From JADFDG01 sp965232985 (GTDB taxonomy: Bacteria; Pseudomonadota; Gammaproteobacteria; Pseudomonadales; JADFDG01), in assembly GCA_965232985.1 (NCBI GenBank), contig CBDDRC010000039.1, positions 73,658 to 137,657 of the forward strand: a stretch of 64,000 nucleotides of DNA. Direction: 5' to 3'. The notes under the pieces were generated by a model that did not search any database, had not been told where the DNA came from, and saw only the letters and a list, made by a program, of their open reading frames with translations. A program made the position numbers and the translations under genes. Shown piece after piece: positions 7,623-16,030 of this stretch (within the stretch, counting starts at the first letter, position 1; each line of letters starts with the position of its first letter).

Positions 7623-8659
7623 CCGCCGTGAAACTCACGCAGTACGCCCATGGCGGCGGCTGCGGCTGCAAGATCGCCCCGAATCTGCTGGCGGAAATCC
7701 TGAAAAGCTCCCCGGCGACCACTGCATTCGCCAACCTGATGGTCGGCACCGAAACCAGCGACGACGCGGCGGTCTACAAGCTTAATGATGCGCAGGCGCT
7801 GATCGCCACCACCGATTTCTTCATGCCGATCGTTGACGATGCCTACGATTTCGGCCGCATCGCCGCGACCAATGCGCTCAGCGATGTCTATGCCATGGGC
7901 GGCACACCGATTCTTGCGCTGGCGCTGCTCGGCATGCCGATCGACAAATTGCCGGCGGCGGTCATCGGGCAAATTCTGAAAGGCGGCGCTGATGCTTGCG
8001 CGGCAGCAGGCATTCCCGTTGCCGGCGGCCACTCGATCGACGCGCCCGAACCGATCTACGGCCTCGTTGCACTGGGCCTCGTGCACCCGGCGAATGTGAA
8101 ACGCAACAGCGGCGCAAAAGACGGCGACGTGCTAATACTCGGCAAGGGGCTCGGTGTCGGCGTGCTCGCAGCGGCACTGAAAAAGAATCTGCTCGATGCT
8201 GATGGCTATCGCGTGATGCTGGACAGCACTACGAAACTCAATACACCGGGCATTGCGCTCGCGGCGCTGCCGGGTGTGCATGCACTCACCGATGTTACCG
8301 GCTTTGGTTTGCTCGGGCATTTGCTGGAAATTTGTCGCGGTGCGCAGCTGGCGGCGGCAATTGATTTCGCAGCAGTGCCCGTGTTGTCGCATGCAGAAGC
8401 ACTCGCGCGTGCCGGGGTTGGCCCCGGCGCCATTAGCCGCAACTGGGCAAGCTATGGCCAGGATGTGCTGCTTGCTGCCAGCATTGCTACTTGGCAACGC
8501 CAGCTGTTGTGCGACCCGCAAACCAGCGGCGGGTTGCTGGTGGCCTGCGATCCAGCGCTGAAAAATGAAGTGCTGGCGATTTTCCGCCAGCAGGATTTTA
8601 CGCAGGCGACAGAAATCGGTGTGCTGCACGCAGGCAAGGTTAACGTCAGCGTGCGTTGA
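7619..8659 (+). CDS. selD: Selenide, water dikinase (selenophosphate synthetase)
   Basis: The 346-residue enzyme makes selenophosphate from selenide and ATP for selenocysteine and selenouridine. The N-terminal glycine-rich loop HGGGCGCKIAPN carries the catalytic Cys-Lys pair; it is the cysteine form, with no in-frame TGA at that site. Other recognisable parts are TSDDAAVYKL, ATTDFFMPIVDDAYDFG, AAGIPVAGGHSID, DVTGFGLLGHL and DPQTSGGLL. ATG at 7619 overlaps the previous stop. None of selA, selB, selC or mnmH is visible here, so the selenium user must lie elsewhere. Confidence 0.95.
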   Translation: MTAVKLTQYAHGGGCGCKIAPNLLAEILKSSPATTAFANLMVGTETSDDAAVYKLNDAQALIATTDFFMPIVDDAYDFGRIAATNALSDVYAMGGTPILALALLGMPIDKLPAAVIGQILKGGADACAAAGIPVAGGHSIDAPEPIYGLVALGLVHPANVKRNSGAKDGDVLILGKGLGVGVLAAALKKNLLDADGYRVMLDSTTKLNTPGIALAALPGVHALTDVTGFGLLGHLLEICRGAQLAAAIDFAAVPVLSHAEALARAGVGPGAISRNWASYGQDVLLAASIATWQRQLLCDPQTSGGLLVACDPALKNEVLAIFRQQDFTQATEIGVLHAGKVNVSVR

Positions 8660-8683
8660 AGCGGTTGCGCCGGGCATCGGCGT

Positions 8684-9364
8684 TCAATACTTTTCCGCCA
8701 GCCAGATGATGTGCCGTGCGCCCTTGTTGCCATGCGCACGCACTTTCAGTTCTTCGGCATGAAAGCCGCTCTGGCGCAGGCGCTCGGTGAAGCGCGCGTC
8801 GGGGCCGGCCGACCAGACTGCCAGCACGCCGCCGGCGCGCAGTGCGGAAAAGGCTGCGGTGAGACCTGCCAACGAGTAAAGCCAGTCGTTGGCCTTGTGG
8901 GTCAGCCCCTCGGGGCCATTGTCGACATCCAGCAGGATCGCATCGAACGCCTCAGCTGCGGTTTTCAGCACCAGTGCGACATCGCACTCGCGCACCAGGG
9001 CGCGCGCATCCTGCAACGGATTGCCGGCGTGCGCGCCAAGCAGGCCACGATTCCACGTCACTACCGCCGGCACCAGTTCTGCCACCACCACCTCGGCATT
9101 GGCGCCAAGCTGGCGCAGCGCGGCGGCCAGCGTGAAGCCCATGCCCAACCCGCCGATCAGCACGCGCGGGCGCGGCCGGCTGGCAATTTTTGCGCAGGCA
9201 AACTCGGCCAGTTTGTCTTCGGAACCATGCAGACGGGTGTTCATCAATTCGCCGCCACCGGCGATCTTGATGGCGAAATGATTGCCCTGCCGAAACAGGC
9301 GCAACTCGCCGCCGTTGTTGGGAATGGGCGCGGTATCGAGCAGTTCGTCGCGGGTTACCGGCAC
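8684..9364 (-). CDS. Spermidine synthase-like class I methyltransferase fold protein
   Basis: The 226-residue protein has the nucleotide-binding signature VLIGGLGMGFTLAAALRQLG, the acidic strand VVVAELVPAVV, and FDAILLDVDNGPEGL, which are typical of the spermidine-synthase/SAM-methyltransferase superfamily. A GTG at 9362-9364 is taken as start because homologous proteins begin with a DELLDxAxIPxxGGxLRL segment close to the N-terminus; a start further upstream would overlap the lipoprotein gene. The substrate is unknown and the full aminopropyltransferase active site cannot be confirmed. It is third in a run after the YebC-family gene and a lipoprotein. Confidence 0.7.
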   Translation of the reverse strand: MPVTRDELLDTAPIPNNGGELRLFRQGNHFAIKIAGGGELMNTRLHGSEDKLAEFACAKIASRPRPRVLIGGLGMGFTLAAALRQLGANAEVVVAELVPAVVTWNRGLLGAHAGNPLQDARALVRECDVALVLKTAAEAFDAILLDVDNGPEGLTHKANDWLYSLAGLTAAFSALRAGGVLAVWSAGPDARFTERLRQSGFHAEELKVRAHGNKGARHIIWLAEKY

Positions 9365-9374
9365 GCAGTCAGAC

Positions 9375-10115
9375 TCATGGCTGCACCAGCCAGCGACCAC
9401 AACCGTTGAAGGTCACGCCGTCATAGGTGATTTTCACCTGCGTATCGAAAATCTCATCGCCTACGCCGTCGCTGCAGGTCACTGGTATCGTGAGCATGTC
9501 GAACACGTGTGTGTCAGCCTCAACGTGGAAACGCATATTGCTGCCTTCCTTCACCGCCGCTCCCGGCGGCACAATCACGCGATCCTGGCCGTCATTGGTG
9601 AGCAGCAGAATCCACTTGTCCGGCACCACTTCCAGTATCCAGCCGGGCCGGCCGACGGCACGAAACGACACCTCGCGCAGCCGCGCGCTCTCCCACGGAC
9701 TCTTCACCGGAAAGACGCGGCAATCAATCGCCACGTTGTCATTGCCGGGCTGCGTGTAGATCGCGCCGTCGTTATTAAACGCGAGACGATAGCCGTCAGC
9801 CTGGAATGCCGGCCCCGCTTCGGAATCAACCTGTGCGAGATCGCGCGGCGCCTGCGGGGCCTCGATGCGCACCGCTTTGTCGTTCAGTTGCAAGCCGACC
9901 GGTGCGAGATCCGTACAACGCAACACCGCCATGTGCGTGGCGACGAACTGTGCCGGCAGGGTGGGTGCGCTGACAGCAGGCAATAACGATTTGCTGGTAC
10001 AGCCGGCGATCATGATGAGCAGCAACGGGACGACACCAGAAAACGAACGCCGGAAAGAAGAATTCCCGGGTTCTCCACGAGAACGCAAGCAATACAACAT
10101 TGTCACAATCGCCAT
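9375..10115 (-). CDS. Putative lipoprotein of unknown function
   Basis: About 246 residues. A hydrophobic segment runs into the lipobox MIAGC near residue 39, so the mature protein would be lipid-anchored at that Cys. The n-region is unusually long if the ATG at 10115 is used; an ATG at 10100 shortens it by five residues. The body is rich in beta-strand-like sequence, without a domain I can name. The gene starts 3 bases after the YebC-family stop, which suggests co-transcription. Localisation is reasonably clear, function is not. Confidence 0.6.
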   Translation of the reverse strand: MAIVTMLYCLRSRGEPGNSSFRRSFSGVVPLLLIMIAGCTSKSLLPAVSAPTLPAQFVATHMAVLRCTDLAPVGLQLNDKAVRIEAPQAPRDLAQVDSEAGPAFQADGYRLAFNNDGAIYTQPGNDNVAIDCRVFPVKSPWESARLREVSFRAVGRPGWILEVVPDKWILLLTNDGQDRVIVPPGAAVKEGSNMRFHVEADTHVFDMLTIPVTCSDGVGDEIFDTQVKITYDGVTFNGCGRWLVQP

Positions 10116-10118
10116 CCT

Positions 10119-10820
10119 CTATCCGGCCAGGCCGACATACACATGCTGTACATCATCGTCGGCATCAATCGCTTCAAGAAAAGCTTCCACTTCGGCACGC
10201 TCCGCATCGGCCAGCGTAACCGGATTCTTCGGCCGGTAACCGAGTACCGCCGACTGCACGGTAAAACCGAAATTCGGCAACGCCCGACTGACCGTATCCA
10301 GATCGATCATGGCCGTGAGGAACAGCGTCGCGCCCTCTTCATCGGGCTCGAAATCCTGTGCGCCGGCCTCGATGGCGGCCAGTTCCGGATCGGCGCCGGC
10401 CGTGGTGGGCGTCGCCTCGATCATGCCGAGATAATCGAAATCCCAGGACACCGAACCGGAATTGCCCAACTGACCCTTGCGGAACAACACACGCATGCTC
10501 GATGCAGTGCGATTGGTGTTGTCGGTGAGGCACTCGACGATGACCGGTACCCGGTGCGGCGCAAAACCCTCGTAGGTGACCTTCTCGAAACTCACCCCGG
10601 TGTCCAGCAGGCCGGCGCCCTTCTTGATGGCACGCTCGACAGTGTCCTTGGGCATTGATGCTTTCTTCGCCTGCTCGATGGCCATGCGCAGGCGGGGATT
10701 CATGTCCGGATCGGCACCGGCGCGCGCAGCCACCATGATTTCCTTCGCCAGCCGGGTGAAGATGCGGCCTTTTGCCGCCGCCGCCGCTTCCTTGCCTTTG
10801 GCTTTCCACTGTGCGCCCAT
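10119..10820 (-). CDS. YebC/TACO1-family protein, MGAQWK-type paralogue
   Basis: This 233-residue protein begins MGAQWKAKGKEAAAAAKGR and contains MVAARAGADPDMNPRLRMAI and KKASMPKDTVERAIKKGAG, the conserved YebC core. The common YebC beside ruvC begins MAGHSKW, so this is the second paralogue type. Family members have been described as transcriptional regulators and, more recently, as factors that relieve ribosome stalling. Which applies here is open. It is followed by the lipoprotein and methyltransferase-like genes and is not near ruvABC. Confidence 0.9.
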   Translation of the reverse strand: MGAQWKAKGKEAAAAAKGRIFTRLAKEIMVAARAGADPDMNPRLRMAIEQAKKASMPKDTVERAIKKGAGLLDTGVSFEKVTYEGFAPHRVPVIVECLTDNTNRTASSMRVLFRKGQLGNSGSVSWDFDYLGMIEATPTTAGADPELAAIEAGAQDFEPDEEGATLFLTAMIDLDTVSRALPNFGFTVQSAVLGYRPKNPVTLADAERAEVEAFLEAIDADDDVQHVYVGLAG

Positions 10821-10833
10821 TGCCGTCGCCCCC

Positions 10834-11175
10834 TTATGCTTTCTTCACGAATTCCGATTTCAACTGCATTGCGCCGATGCCGTCAATCTTGCAGTCGATA
10901 TTGTGGTCGCCGTCAACGAGGCGGATGTTTCTTACCTTGGTGCCGACTTTCACCACCGATGACGAACCCTTTACTTTCAGATCCTTGATGACCGTCACCG
11001 CGTCACCGTCGCTGAGCACATTCCCGTACGCATCCCGCACAACGCGCTGCTCATCGGCACTGTCTGCCACCGCATCCTTGCTCCATTCGTGCGCACACTC
11101 CGGGCAAACATACGCGCTGCCGTCTTCGTAGGTGAATTCAGAACCGCACTTCGGGCACTTGGGGAAACCACTCAT
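10834..11175 (-). CDS. yjdM: PhnA/YjdM-family zinc-ribbon protein
   Basis: 113 residues. The N-terminal zinc ribbon has two Cys pairs (PKCPKCGSEF and YVCPECAHEW), followed by the conserved C-terminal domain VVRDAYGNVLSDGDAVTVIKDLKVKGSS. The length is normal for the family. The name PhnA is historical; the protein is not the phosphonoacetate hydrolase and its role is unclear. Its ATG overlaps the upstream GST gene stop (ATGA) and it ends 14 bases before the yebC-type start, so the three may form one unit. Confidence 0.9.
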   Translation of the reverse strand: MSGFPKCPKCGSEFTYEDGSAYVCPECAHEWSKDAVADSADEQRVVRDAYGNVLSDGDAVTVIKDLKVKGSSSVVKVGTKVRNIRLVDGDHNIDCKIDGIGAMQLKSEFVKKA

Positions 11176-11885
11176 GCCGCACCCTGTTCATGATGAGCTG
11201 CCGTTGCGTAATCCACCCGCGCCAGCCATTGCCGCACGTTCTCATGGCCGCGCAGCAAATCCTCGCCCTCGCTGGTGCCGACGATGCAATCGAGTTGCAC
11301 GTACACCGCGATGTCGGCCAGCGAGAGCGCGTCGCCGACCAGCCATTGCCGGCCGGCGAGCCACTGGTTGAGCATGTGGAAGTGACGCTCAAGGTCACGC
11401 TTGATCACTTCGATCGGCTTGCGACCGATACCTTGCGCAGCGGTGGTTTTCGCCATGGCCCCGGGCACCACCAGCTTCGCGATGCGCCTGATCAGGCCGC
11501 CATCGTGTTTGCTCGCCTCGGGCACCCAGCGCTCGGCATTGTGCGGCAGCGTGAAGCGCAGATGCATTTCGTAGAAATACAGCGCTTCGTCGGCCCAGTC
11601 CTCGAAAAAGTGTGTCAGCGCCTGTTCGCGCGGATCGGCCGGAATGAGGGCCGGCTCCGGAAAGCGCGCCTCGAGGAAACGGACGATGTCGGTGGAGTCG
11701 GCGATGCGCTCGCCCTCGATATCAAGCACCGGCAGCTTCGCGGCAGGCGAGAGCTTCTTCAGCCGCCCCTTGAGGGTATCGAGAATGGTGACTTCCTCGA
11801 TGCGGTAAGCAACACCTTTGGCGTGCAGGACCCGCCGCACCTTGTCGCAAAAAGGGGAAAGCTCGTACTGGTACAGGGTGATCAT
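11172..11885 (-). CDS. Glutathione S-transferase family protein
   Basis: A 237-residue protein with an N-terminal thioredoxin-like domain (ITLYQYELSPFCDKVRRVLHAKG, with SPFC near residue 11, then KLPVLDIEGERIADSTDIVRFLE with the glutathione-contacting DS) and an all-alpha C-terminal domain (WLVGDALSLADIAVYVQLD). The SxxC start resembles stringent-starvation and beta/omega-type GSTs. The substrate is unknown. The gene ends in an ATGA overlap with the zinc-ribbon gene. Confidence 0.88.
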   Translation of the reverse strand: MITLYQYELSPFCDKVRRVLHAKGVAYRIEEVTILDTLKGRLKKLSPAAKLPVLDIEGERIADSTDIVRFLEARFPEPALIPADPREQALTHFFEDWADEALYFYEMHLRFTLPHNAERWVPEASKHDGGLIRRIAKLVVPGAMAKTTAAQGIGRKPIEVIKRDLERHFHMLNQWLAGRQWLVGDALSLADIAVYVQLDCIVGTSEGEDLLRGHENVRQWLARVDYATAAHHEQGAA

Positions 11886-11942
11886 GCCTACCTCCGAATC
11901 GAAGGCCGCATTCTAGCGCGCCCAGACGCACCTGCGGACTCG

Positions 11943-12908
11943 TTACCTGCCGGCGCTGACCAGTTCGCGCTGGCCGAACCATGCCAGGTTGATGCCCTGC
12001 GTGATGAGGTCGGCGTGTGGCTTGCCGGCGAGACGTCGTTCGGCTTCGATAAAACTCGGTACGTAACGAATACGATTCGGCAGGCGCGGATATACCGCCT
12101 TCAGCATTTTCAGGCCACGCTCATAGGTTTTACGGTTGGCAGGCGTGTCCGGCGGCAGTTCGAATTCCGCCCGCAGGCGATCGGGCATCATGTACGCGGT
12201 CATCACCTGCAGCCAGGACAACGCCGGTTTGATCGGCCCGCCGAAGTTGAAAATCATGTGGCCCATCTCTCGGCCAACGCTACGCGCGGTGATCTCGTCG
12301 GAGTCGTACATTCTGTTCATGTATTGCTGAAATGCGCCCCAATCCGGTGGAATGGCATCGTCCGGGATGCCAAACAGGTGCGCGAACAATTTTGTTTCCT
12401 CGTAGTAACGCGACTTCTCGGTGGCCGTCAGCGCCGGAAAAACCAGTTCGTACATTCGCATCTGGGTGTCCCACAGGGTGGCATGCACCCACAGCATGGC
12501 GCCGACCTCGTTGGCCGCGTAGTGCGAATCCTTCGCGAACGCGCCGGAATCTTCCGGCAGCGTGCCCCTGATCCTGGTGTGAATCAGGCGCACATGGTTG
12601 GCGGCGCGCATCACCTGATCGGCATTGCCGTAGATCATTGTAAAAACATTGATGAAGGTGCGCCGAAAACGGCCGAGCGGATCATCACGGGTTTGCGAGT
12701 GCTGGTCGATCGCATTCGCTACCCAGGGGTGTGCCAGCTGCAGCAACGCGGCGCGACCACCACCGAAGAAAGCGATGGTTTCCTTTCCCAGCTTCCACAT
12801 CATCGAGTCCGGGCCGTAAATACCCGCCGCCGGATCGACTGTGCGCTGCAGGGCGTGCTCGGCCCAGCCGCGAAACTCTTTCTGGTTGATGAACCGTGGC
12901 TCGGTCAT
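11943..12908 (-). CDS. MpaB-type oxygenase family protein (DUF2236)
   Basis: 321 residues of the DUF2236/Lcp-MpaB family, whose characterised members are heme-dependent latex oxygenase and MpaB. Visible conserved parts are FFGGGRAALLQLAHPWVA, RTFINVFTMIYGNADQV, VHATLWDTQMRMYE and the late QVMTAYMMPDRLR. His residues in HPWV and WVHATL fit heme or metal ligands. The ATG at 12908 is preferred because GAGG lies 8 bases upstream; an ATG at 12953 would add 15 residues. Substrate unknown; the nearby acyl-CoA genes suggest a lipid, which is inference. Confidence 0.8.
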   Translation of the reverse strand: MTEPRFINQKEFRGWAEHALQRTVDPAAGIYGPDSMMWKLGKETIAFFGGGRAALLQLAHPWVANAIDQHSQTRDDPLGRFRRTFINVFTMIYGNADQVMRAANHVRLIHTRIRGTLPEDSGAFAKDSHYAANEVGAMLWVHATLWDTQMRMYELVFPALTATEKSRYYEETKLFAHLFGIPDDAIPPDWGAFQQYMNRMYDSDEITARSVGREMGHMIFNFGGPIKPALSWLQVMTAYMMPDRLRAEFELPPDTPANRKTYERGLKMLKAVYPRLPNRIRYVPSFIEAERRLAGKPHADLITQGINLAWFGQRELVSAGR

Positions 12909-13171
12909 GAAAGTGCCCTCGGTGACTGCGCGCCCGATCTGCGGGCCGGACATGGAACCCGTGAGTTCGAAGCGCCACACATTGCCTCCAACCCGGCGCA
13001 ACGACAATGACTTGGCTCGTCGATGTTCCGGGCATTCCGACCAAAGGGTACAGGCGCCGGGATACAGGCCCCCTGTCATACGCCGTTCATGCCTGACCAC
13101 GAGAATGATCACCGCCAGGGTCGGCGCCCCCGGACACGGAGGTTGTCGATATACCGGAGTTACGTGCCCGT

Positions 13172-13945
13172 ATGCGCCGCCTGCCTCACCTCACGCTCGC
13201 CCTGTTGCTGCTGGGCACCTTGCCCCTGTCTTCGGCCCAGGCCGGCGAGCTTCTGCATTTCCACTACCCCGACAGCGGCGCGCCGCCGTATCTCTATGTG
13301 ACGCCAGGCGCAGACAAGCCGACCGGCATTGTCGTCGACGTGCTCGAGACGGCGGCCCGCACGGCCCATCGCACCGTACGCTACGAGTTCCAGCCGCGCG
13401 AAAACGCCAGCGCAGCACTACGCTTGGGGCATGCCGGCGGTGCCCTGTTTTTTTCGGCGACACGACCACCGGCAAAAGGCAGCCTCGTCTCCATCGCTTT
13501 GCTGCGCATGGACAGCGTGCTCGTCACCACGAAAGACAAACAAATCAACTACCGGCGGCCGGCAGAACTTGCCGACCGGCGTCTGTGCACGCTCACCGAA
13601 GAGATTTATCCGCCGCTGTCGCTGTTGGCGATGAGCGGCAAGTTGCTGCAGCGCAAGGCGAAGACCGAGCAGGCGCAGCTCATGATGCTGCGCAATGAAG
13701 ACTGTGTTGCCGCGATCGTCAACGGGCCGATGTATCGCTGGCTCGCTGCCCGCTATCGCTGGGACGATCTGCGCATCGAATCACAACCGCTGCTGTCCGA
13801 AGATCTGGTGCTGGGATTCGCAGCAGACGAACAATCCTTTCTTGAGGTGCTGAACAAGACGGTGACCCGGCTGCGCAAAAACGGCGAGCTCGGCAGGATT
13901 GTGCAGCGGCACCTGCCTGGTGCGGAGAATCTCACGACGCGCTGA
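13172..13945 (+). CDS. Periplasmic family 3 solute-binding-like protein
   Basis: This 257-residue protein has a clear signal peptide (MRRLPHLTLALLLLGTLPLS, cleavage after AQA) and the fold markers of amino-acid-type binding proteins (PTGIVVDVLETAARTAHRTVRYEF, ALFFSATRPP, ELGRIVQRH). No transporter genes adjoin it, so it may be an orphan sensor-type binding protein rather than part of an ABC importer. It is divergent from the DUF2236 gene across about 260 bases, in which I see no clear promoter. The ligand is unknown. Confidence 0.8.
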   Translation: MRRLPHLTLALLLLGTLPLSSAQAGELLHFHYPDSGAPPYLYVTPGADKPTGIVVDVLETAARTAHRTVRYEFQPRENASAALRLGHAGGALFFSATRPPAKGSLVSIALLRMDSVLVTTKDKQINYRRPAELADRRLCTLTEEIYPPLSLLAMSGKLLQRKAKTEQAQLMMLRNEDCVAAIVNGPMYRWLAARYRWDDLRIESQPLLSEDLVLGFAADEQSFLEVLNKTVTRLRKNGELGRIVQRHLPGAENLTTR

Positions 13946-14047
13946 TGCTTGGGTCATGCTGAGGAGCCCTGCGCCTGACGACTGTGCAGCGACGCATCAA
14001 CCGCTTCGAGAGTTGCAGCGGATACCCGTGGTTGTTGCCGTCAGCGC

Positions 14048-14824
14048 CTAGGAAAACTGCGAAAAATCCGGCTTTCGCTTTTGCAGAAAAGCCCCGATCG
14101 CTTCCATTGCTTCCGGTGATTTGAGTCGCTCCAGAAATTCCACGCCTTCCCTTGCCATGCCCTGGGCAAGTTGCGGAAACGCCGCTTTCATCTGCGCCTT
14201 GGTCAGGCGCACCGAGGCCGCCGGCTGTGCTGCCAGTTGCTCGGCTTTCGCCCAGGCTTTTTGCTGGTAGTCTGCGTCGTCGAACACGGCATTGACGATG
14301 CCATAGTCGCGTGCGTCGTCGGCGCCGAATGCCTCGCCCAGCAGCAACAGCTGCGCTGCCTTGCGATGGCCGATCAGCCATGGCAGCAACAGGCTTGAGC
14401 CTGCTTCCGGACACAAACCCAACGATACAAACGGCATCTGGAAGCGTGCACTTTTGCCGGCATAGGCAAGATCAACATGCAGCAACAGTGTGGTGCCAAT
14501 ACCAACCGCAGCGCCATTTACGGCGGCAATGATCGGCTTCTTTGCCAGGTGGAGCATCGTGAGCAGGCGCATGACCGGCGACTCGCCGTCAGTCGGCGGG
14601 TTCTGCATGAAATCGACCAGATCGTTGCCACTGGTGAAGCAGTCGGCTGTGCCGGTAATAAACAGCACGCGCAGACCAGGTTCATTCTCGACGCGCTCGA
14701 CAGCATCGGCGAGCGCGGTATACATCGCATGGGTCAGCGCATTTTTCTTGTCCGGCCGGTTCAACGCCACGCGCAGGATCGCACCGCGTTGTTCAGTCAG
14801 CACATGACGATCATCATGGGACAT
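14048..14824 (-). CDS. Enoyl-CoA hydratase/isomerase family protein, isomerase-like
   Basis: 258-residue crotonase-fold enzyme. The oxyanion-hole loops are FTSGNDLVDF and AVNGAAVGIGTTLLLHVDLAYA. At the first catalytic Glu position of classical hydratases the sequence has Phe (MPFVSLGLCPEAGSS), while the second Glu position (CPEAG) is kept. That pattern matches delta3-delta2 enoyl-CoA isomerases rather than hydratases, so isomerisation of unsaturated acyl-CoA is the better guess. It lies 8 bases after the thiolase-like gene and probably shares its transcript. Confidence 0.88.
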   Translation of the reverse strand: MSHDDRHVLTEQRGAILRVALNRPDKKNALTHAMYTALADAVERVENEPGLRVLFITGTADCFTSGNDLVDFMQNPPTDGESPVMRLLTMLHLAKKPIIAAVNGAAVGIGTTLLLHVDLAYAGKSARFQMPFVSLGLCPEAGSSLLLPWLIGHRKAAQLLLLGEAFGADDARDYGIVNAVFDDADYQQKAWAKAEQLAAQPAASVRLTKAQMKAAFPQLAQGMAREGVEFLERLKSPEAMEAIGAFLQKRKPDFSQFS

Positions 14825-14832
14825 ATGCGTGC

Positions 14833-15990
14833 TTATCCTCCCTCGCGTTGCAGCATGTGCATCACGCAGATGGAACCTGCGCCCATCATGTGCACCATGC
14901 CGTTTCTGGCGCCTGCCACCTGCCGTTTGCCGGCCTCACCACGCAATTGCGTAACGGCATCCCAGACCTGGGCAAGACCGGTGGGGCCGCCCGGATGGCC
15001 ACGCGCCGTCAGGCCACCGTCGGGCGAGAAAGGAATGCGGCCGCCAATGGATGTTGCGCCTTCTGCAACGAGGCGATCGCCCTCGCCCTCGGCACAAAAA
15101 CCCATCAATTCGTAGTACATCAACTCCTCGATGGGAAAGGCGTCGTGCACATGGACAAAACTGACATCTTTGGGCCCGATGCCGGTTTCTTCGTAAAGCG
15201 CTTCTGTCGTTCTTTGTGTCAACTCGCCCGGCCCCACCACGGCACCCATAAACACATGACCATGGGTGTAGTGTTCCGATTTTGATTGCGAGCCCGTCAC
15301 CTTGACCAGCGGCCGGCCATTGGCCAGTTTTTCCGCAATCGCCTTCGTCGCAACAATTGCACAGGCCGCACCACCACCGGCAGCGCACGACATCATCGAG
15401 GTGTGCGGGTAAGAAACCATTTTCGAGGCCATCACTTCCTCTACCGTGACCTCATGAGCCGACTGCCGCTGCGCATACGGGTTGTGGCGCGCATGGTTCC
15501 AGTTCTTCGCGGCAATTTTGGCGAATGTCTCAATGGTTGTGCCCTGCTCGTACATGCGGCGCGTAGCCCACATGGCGAAAAACGCGGCGGGCAGAATAAT
15601 GGAATCAATCTTCGGGTCTTCTGACATCATGAATTTCATCATGGTCATGCCCATTTTCATCATGTCGTCAAAACCCAGCGCCATGGCGATTTCACAATCG
15701 CCGGACTTGACAGCCCTGACTGCTTCACGGAACGCGGTAGACCCTGTGGCCGAGGCATTCTCGACATGGGTGATCGAGGCATTGTTCAGGCCAAAATCCT
15801 TGGCAAAACTGATGCCTTCCAGCATGTTGCCACCGAGATAACCATTGTAAAGCTCGCCAACATCGCGGAATTTTATGCCGGCATCTGCCAACGCGGCCTT
15901 GCCTGCCACATAAGCCATCTCGCGTGCCGAAGGCGCCACGCGCTGAAACGGGTGCATGCCCACACCGATGACATAGACATCGTCAATCAT
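14833..15990 (-). CDS. SCP-x/thiolase-like protein lacking the nucleophilic cysteine
   Basis: The 385-residue protein has the thiolase fold (MIDDVYVIGVGMHPFQR start, HVHDAFPIEE near 282, GGLTARGHPGGPTG near 332, AGSICVMHML at the end). In working thiolases the nucleophile lies in an ENACxSGS motif; here the motif is VENASATGS with Ser80 in that place. The catalytic His in GHP (332) and the C-terminal Cys (375) remain. Cys-less relatives such as Ltp2 act as retro-aldolases with a DUF35 partner, and a DUF35 gene lies 40 bases upstream. I infer a C-C cleaving or forming acyl-CoA enzyme, not a classical thiolase. Confidence 0.85.
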   Translation of the reverse strand: MIDDVYVIGVGMHPFQRVAPSAREMAYVAGKAALADAGIKFRDVGELYNGYLGGNMLEGISFAKDFGLNNASITHVENASATGSTAFREAVRAVKSGDCEIAMALGFDDMMKMGMTMMKFMMSEDPKIDSIILPAAFFAMWATRRMYEQGTTIETFAKIAAKNWNHARHNPYAQRQSAHEVTVEEVMASKMVSYPHTSMMSCAAGGGAACAIVATKAIAEKLANGRPLVKVTGSQSKSEHYTHGHVFMGAVVGPGELTQRTTEALYEETGIGPKDVSFVHVHDAFPIEELMYYELMGFCAEGEGDRLVAEGATSIGGRIPFSPDGGLTARGHPGGPTGLAQVWDAVTQLRGEAGKRQVAGARNGMVHMMGAGSICVMHMLQREGG

Positions 15991-16030
15991 GATTCACATC
16001 CGATTATTTAATAAAATAATGTGGCAAAAA

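Noticed and set aside
7640..7680. Possible selenocysteine in SelD
   Set aside because: The codon in the GCGCK loop is TGC (Cys), not TGA.
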